This document shows, one piece after another, positions 19,884 to 23,435 of a DNA stretch of 23,435 nt; the first letter of the stretch is position 1; every line of letters begins with the position of its first letter. A program made the translations under genes and the position numbers. The notes below the pieces were generated by a model. The model saw only the letters and a list, made by a program, of their open reading frames with translations, was not told the origin of the DNA and did not search any database. This DNA is from a virus: positions 1 through 23,435 of the IMG/VR virus record IMGVR_UViG_3300044858_002515. One strand, 5' to 3'.

Positions 19884-21089
19884 TTAAGCCTGAATACGCT
19901 GGACCGAGAATGAGGAGCCTTGATCGATGTAGAGATTGTGGTCCGTGCTAACCAACACCTCGTAAAAATCGGTTAGAGCTGTCGCCTGATCAATGTAAGT
20001 AAGAGATAGTGGATGGTATCCATTATTTGTCACATTGAATGGTTTTGACACTAAAATATCAGATCCGTTCTTTCTGAGAAAAACAGTCACAGTTGCGGTT
20101 GTTGATACCGCATCAAGATTAAAGTATGCGTCTATCCTGTAGTAGCCAATGTACGGAACCGTAAATCGGCCACTTGATGCCGTGAACCCTGAGGCTGAAT
20201 CTAGCCCAACGTAAGACGCCGTGGTGTAAACAGATGTGCTGTACGGATTGCTTCCTGAAGTTGGGCTGACATTTGGCGCATTTGCCGCTCCAAGACCAGT
20301 CACCCTCCGCGTAAACGTGACGTAGCTGAACGGGACAATCGACGGAGCTGACAGCGTGATGTTTCCGGCGCTGTTCGTAACGACAATCGGAGCCGTTCCA
20401 ACAATCTCCTTCTGGAGATAAGTCGAGCCGTCGCCGACCGGAATCTTATTCGCGGGAGCGGTCGTCAGGTTTGTGCCACCCTTGGCAATCGGAACCGTGC
20501 CGGTGACATCGGCAATCGGAATCGTGGAAACAGTCGAAACCGCACCAAATCCGCCCGATCCTTGAGTCTTGAGGTAGCCAGCCGACAACGAATCAAGAGC
20601 AGTCTCGTTTGTCAGCGTTCCATCCGCAGTGCGGCAAATGTAAGACGCACCAACCGGAGCGCCGCCCGATGCACCAGCAGCGCCAGTCGCACCAATCGCT
20701 CCAGCAAGGGTGATGAGTGAGCCAGTCGGAATCAGCGTAGTGGGAACAGCGTTGGCAATTCCGAGAACTCCAGAAGCGGGGTTCTGAAGCGTCAGTTGCA
20801 AGCCATCGACCGACGTAACCTGCATGTAGCCAAGACCTTGAATCGAGACAAAGAACTGGCCAGCAACCGATTCTGGCAGGAAATCGGTGTTATCGACAAA
20901 AACAAGAACGCTCGAACCAAGAGCGGGTACAAAGAATGGCGCAGTCGTGTAAGTAAACGAATCAATACCATCCGTTCCATTGGTGCCGTTGGTTCCAGCC
21001 GGACCTTGAGGGCCGGGGATATTCACGACTACCGGCTCGGAGTCGCAAGGCTGGCAACAGCCGGATGAAGAAACAAGTTGCGACGGCAT
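19884..21089 (-). CDS. Collagen-like tail fiber with C1q-like head
   Basis: 401 residues from ATG 21089, which has AAAGGA eight nt upstream; an in-frame ATG 36 nt further out has no such site. It starts with a Cys-rich tip (SGCCQPCDSEP, 9-19). Two short collagen-like triplet runs follow, GPQGPAGTNGTNGTDG (26-41) and GAIGATGAAGASG (130-142), then the VPIAKGGTNLTT/YLQK motif (199-226) common in phage fibers. The C-terminal domain (about 255-401), with GRFTVPYIGYYRIDAYFNL and TVTVFLRKNGSDI, has the pattern of trimeric C1q/TNF-like jelly-roll heads. This is likely the receptor-binding fiber. The C-terminal head is A/T-richer than the rest. Translation diverges from the terminase gene, 54 nt away. 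Confidence 0.8.
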   Translation of the reverse strand: MPSQLVSSSGCCQPCDSEPVVVNIPGPQGPAGTNGTNGTDGIDSFTYTTAPFFVPALGSSVLVFVDNTDFLPESVAGQFFVSIQGLGYMQVTSVDGLQLTLQNPASGVLGIANAVPTTLIPTGSLITLAGAIGATGAAGASGGAPVGASYICRTADGTLTNETALDSLSAGYLKTQGSGGFGAVSTVSTIPIADVTGTVPIAKGGTNLTTAPANKIPVGDGSTYLQKEIVGTAPIVVTNSAGNITLSAPSIVPFSYVTFTRRVTGLGAANAPNVSPTSGSNPYSTSVYTTASYVGLDSASGFTASSGRFTVPYIGYYRIDAYFNLDAVSTTATVTVFLRKNGSDILVSKPFNVTNNGYHPLSLTYIDQATALTDFYEVLVSTDHNLYIDQGSSFSVQRIQA

Positions 21090-21143
21090 AATTTTCCTTT
21101 CGCAGAACCTCAAGTCCAACGACAACTAATGCAAGGCCAAACT
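21090..21143. promoter_or_regulatory. Divergent intergenic region between fiber and terminase genes
   Basis: Only 54 nt separate the two start codons. The minus strand carries AAAGGA before the fiber ATG and the plus strand AAGG seven nt before the terminase ATG. I see no sigma-70 type -35/-10 pair on either strand, so the promoters of both virion arms probably lie inside neighbouring coding sequence or are recognised by a different polymerase or activator. Confidence 0.4.
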
Positions 21144-22820
21144 ATGGCAGAGCAAGCGTCCGAGCATCCATTGATTCAGCATAAGTACGGGATTCGTTCA
21201 CCCGTCAAGATTCCAGACCTAGAACTGGAACTTTACGCATTCCGAAACCGGCTCCAACCCAATGAGGGTGGGCTAGGCACCTTCGACCATTTTGTTAACG
21301 CCACCAAAATGCTCTGGCCAAAGATGAGCTGGAATCCGTGGCTTGAAGCTCAGGTCGAAAGTCTCTGCGAACATGATTACGTTGGGTGGGCGGGATGCGG
21401 CGCGTCCGGTAAGACCTTTGGAGCAACACTTTTCGCGACAGTCTGGTGGTTGGCCAACCCTTCCAAGTCCACCGTTGTCCTGACATCGACGACCGCGAAG
21501 ATGATCCGCAAGCGTATGTGGGCCAATCTTCAGGATCTGGTTCGTAAGTCGCGAGGATTCCCAGGCAACATGGTCGATTCAAAGATGGCGCTTCAGGCCA
21601 TCAAAGGCGACGACCGTCATTCAATTTCAGCCATTGCCGTCGCCGAGGGGAACACTTCGAAGGCAGTGGCTAACATCCAAGGTATTCACGCCGAGCGGGT
21701 GATGGTCATCATCGACGAAGCGACGGATACGCCAGAAGCAGCTTTCGAGGCTTGCACCAATCTTTCGAAGGGTTGCCGCGAGTTTAAAATGTTGGTCATC
21801 GGTAATCCGGCATCGAAGTACGATCCGCACGGACGATTCTGCACACCGGCAAAGGGTTGGCGCAGTGTAACGATTGAGGATCAGCATTGGCTGACAGAAC
21901 GTGGCATGTGCCGACGGTTTGACGGCATGAAATCGCCCAATATCAGCGAAGGGCGAACAAAGTACCCATATCTCATCACGCACGATCAGGTTTTGTCGGC
22001 AATGCGGCATGAGGGTGAGCAAAGCCCCACATTCTGGAAGTACACACGCGGATTCTGGAGTCCTGACGGCATGGTCAAGACAGTGTTGTCAGAATCGCTG
22101 ATTGAGACGCACACGCCTACAAGAAACTTGGTGTTTACGACCAATGTCCAAGTCGTCGCCGGACTCGATCCAGGTTTTGGTGGCGATAGATGCGTTCTTC
22201 GCTTTGCTAAGATTGGCACCGCAAACGACAAGGCGAGCGTACTCTTCGGCGATGTAGTTCAAATCTCACCGAATGCCGCGCTGACTGAGCCGGTGCATTA
22301 CCAAATAGCCAATCGAGTTAAAGAGGAATGCGCCAAGCGCGGCGTTGCACCGGACAAATTCGCTCTGGATTCTAGCGGTGAAGGCGGCGGATTGGCCGAC
22401 ATTCTGACCCGCGAATGGGGAGTTGTGCATCGCGTTGAGTTTGGTGGTTCTCCGTCAACCATCCCGGTCAGCGACGAGGATAGTCGGCCATGTAATGAGG
22501 CATACGACCGCAAGGTGACTGAACTCTGGTTCTCGATGCGAAAATGGGTCGTCGAAGAGCGTGTTGGCGGTATGGATATCGAGACATTGCAGGAGTTCTG
22601 CTCACGCATGTTCGACGATTCCAAGCGGAAGATATCGGTCGAATCGAAGACCGTGATGAAGCAACGAACCGGAAAATCACCTGACTTGGCCGACGCTGCT
22701 GTAGTCTTGCTTGATCTAGTCCGCAAAACCGCCTCCTTCGAACCGCGAGCAAGCAGAATGGATAAAGTCTGGGAAAAGCTCGTTCGAGATGCTGATTCAA
22801 TTTATCACGACGACTTATGA
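21144..22820 (+). CDS. Large terminase subunit (DNA packaging motor)
   Basis: 558 residues from ATG 21144; this start has AAGG seven nt upstream, unlike in-frame ATGs at 21129 and 21078, the latter overlapping the fiber gene. The ATPase domain has Walker A GCGASGKT (84-91), an adenine-side WNPWLEAQ region (63-70), Walker B VMVIIDEA (186-193) and the VIGNPAS coupling motif (218-224). The nuclease domain has the RNase H-fold acidic residues in AGLDPGFGGD (Asp342), FALDSSGEGGG (Asp409) and KSPDLADAAV (Asp514/Asp517). It pumps DNA into the prohead and cuts at headful or at specific ends. No small terminase gene is seen upstream. The stop overlaps the next gene by ATGA. Confidence 0.93.
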   Translation: MAEQASEHPLIQHKYGIRSPVKIPDLELELYAFRNRLQPNEGGLGTFDHFVNATKMLWPKMSWNPWLEAQVESLCEHDYVGWAGCGASGKTFGATLFATVWWLANPSKSTVVLTSTTAKMIRKRMWANLQDLVRKSRGFPGNMVDSKMALQAIKGDDRHSISAIAVAEGNTSKAVANIQGIHAERVMVIIDEATDTPEAAFEACTNLSKGCREFKMLVIGNPASKYDPHGRFCTPAKGWRSVTIEDQHWLTERGMCRRFDGMKSPNISEGRTKYPYLITHDQVLSAMRHEGEQSPTFWKYTRGFWSPDGMVKTVLSESLIETHTPTRNLVFTTNVQVVAGLDPGFGGDRCVLRFAKIGTANDKASVLFGDVVQISPNAALTEPVHYQIANRVKEECAKRGVAPDKFALDSSGEGGGLADILTREWGVVHRVEFGGSPSTIPVSDEDSRPCNEAYDRKVTELWFSMRKWVVEERVGGMDIETLQEFCSRMFDDSKRKISVESKTVMKQRTGKSPDLADAAVVLLDLVRKTASFEPRASRMDKVWEKLVRDADSIYHDDL

Positions 22821-23435
22821 GCAGCAACGTTACCGGATACAAAGTGCTGAACGAACACATGGTCATCCCTGGCGGGTGGCATTACCGCGTGCCTGAGACT
22901 GGCATTGAAATCATGGGCGGATCATGGCCGCAGCTCCATGAGTTTGTTCGTAACCATTACACAGCCAATGCGATTAAAATTCCCGAAAATCTCGACACAT
23001 TAATCACCGAGTATTCGTGTCGTAACGGTGCCGACTGCATGTACAACGAAGTTGAAATCCGCAAGCCAGAAGGCCGTAAATCGCTCCAGATTGGCGATGT
23101 AATCCGCTTTAGCATGAGCCTACTCCATGGTCTGACCGTGGGCGGCGGCAAGGTTGATCAGGCAGAAGCCACGCGCAGGGCGTCAATCTGCTCAACTTGC
23201 ACCTACAATCGCAAGCCGCTTGGATGCACGGGGTGTAACGCTCGGGTGCTAAAAGAAGCGGTCAAAACCTTTTCCCAGCATGGAAGTACACCGCTAGACG
23301 AAAACCTCCAAAGCTGCGAATTTTGCGGTTGCTTTATCAGAAGCATGGTGTGGTTTCCCATTGAAACACTCCATAAATTTACGGACGCTACAGAGAACAA
23401 AAACCTTCCGGCCCACTGCTGGAAAAAACGACCAT
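22817..23435 (+). CDS. Zinc-binding phage protein downstream of terminase (3' end missing)
   Basis: At least 206 residues, open through the right edge. The ATG overlaps the terminase stop by ATGA. The first 110 residues are a soluble alpha/beta part (GYKVLNEHMVIPGGWHYRVP and following). Then come CSTC (Cys125, Cys128), CTGC (137, 140), CEFCGC (167, 170, 172) and AHCW (200-201), with YN between the first two pairs. This four-pair layout, with C-x-x-C plus LP-HCW ending, recalls a zinc-ribbon protein often placed beside terminase or portal genes in phages, but its role is not known to me. It probably binds two zinc ions. An early role in the packaging complex is plausible from position only. 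Confidence 0.8.
   Translation, partial: MSSNVTGYKVLNEHMVIPGGWHYRVPETGIEIMGGSWPQLHEFVRNHYTANAIKIPENLDTLITEYSCRNGADCMYNEVEIRKPEGRKSLQIGDVIRFSMSLLHGLTVGGGKVDQAEATRRASICSTCTYNRKPLGCTGCNARVLKEAVKTFSQHGSTPLDENLQSCEFCGCFIRSMVWFPIETLHKFTDATENKNLPAHCWKKRP

Noticed and set aside
21078-21143. Upstream start for the large terminase
   Set aside because: It would overlap the fiber start region, and neither ATG 21078 nor 21129 has a ribosome site, while ATG 21144 has AAGG at proper spacing.

Overview
This window is a densely packed piece (nearly all coding, roughly half G+C) of a tailed double-stranded DNA bacteriophage. The support is a large terminase, a head-to-tail set of short-tail and ejection-type virion proteins, a phage recombination and replication set, and many very small genes coupled by ATGA overlaps. 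Strong GGAGG Shine-Dalgarno sites show a bacterial host, but nothing visible names it. No integrase, lysogeny repressor, lysis gene, tRNA, CRISPR array or insertion sequence was seen. Both ends of the window cut through genes.

Layout. (1) Nt 1-2638, plus strand: a RecT-like annealing protein (5' end missing), a RecB-family (PD-(D/E)XK) exonuclease, a probable ssDNA-binding protein with an SSB-like acidic tail, and the flavin-dependent thymidylate synthase ThyX. (2) Nt 2635-5412: ten small genes in an unbroken chain of 4-nt stop/start overlaps. They include two ribbon-helix-helix-like proteins, coiled-coil proteins and a small membrane protein, and the gene junctions are near-identical short cassettes. 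(3) Nt 5413-5494: the only sizeable gap of the replication arm after the thyX leader, holding two hairpins. (4) Nt 5495-10281: SF2 helicase, OB-fold SSB, RuvC-like resolvase, six small genes (one of only 39 codons) and a primase-helicase fusion. (5) Nt 10271-21089, minus strand: in order of transcription, a collagen-like/C1q-like fiber, a probable beta-propeller nozzle protein, a tail-collar fiber, a probable tail tube/adaptor protein, three probable ejection or internal virion proteins and two small proteins. (6) Nt 21144-23435, plus strand: large terminase and a zinc-binding protein that runs off the window.

How it fits together. Exonuclease, annealase and tailed SSB form a RecE/RecT-type recombination unit. 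Helicase, SSB, resolvase and primase-helicase copy and resolve the DNA, and ThyX supplies dTMP. The virion genes lie in two divergent arms that start 54 nt apart: packaging (and probably head genes beyond the window) to the right, tail and ejection genes to the left. The left arm converges on the replication arm with an 11-nt overlap of the last genes at a hairpin. Portal, major capsid, small terminase and lysis genes are not in this window.

The points most worth following are the repeated junction cassettes that act as both C-terminal codons and ribosome binding sites, the split of SSB properties between two proteins, the paired hairpins next to a ribbon-helix-helix gene, and composition shifts inside the fiber head and the giant ejection protein.
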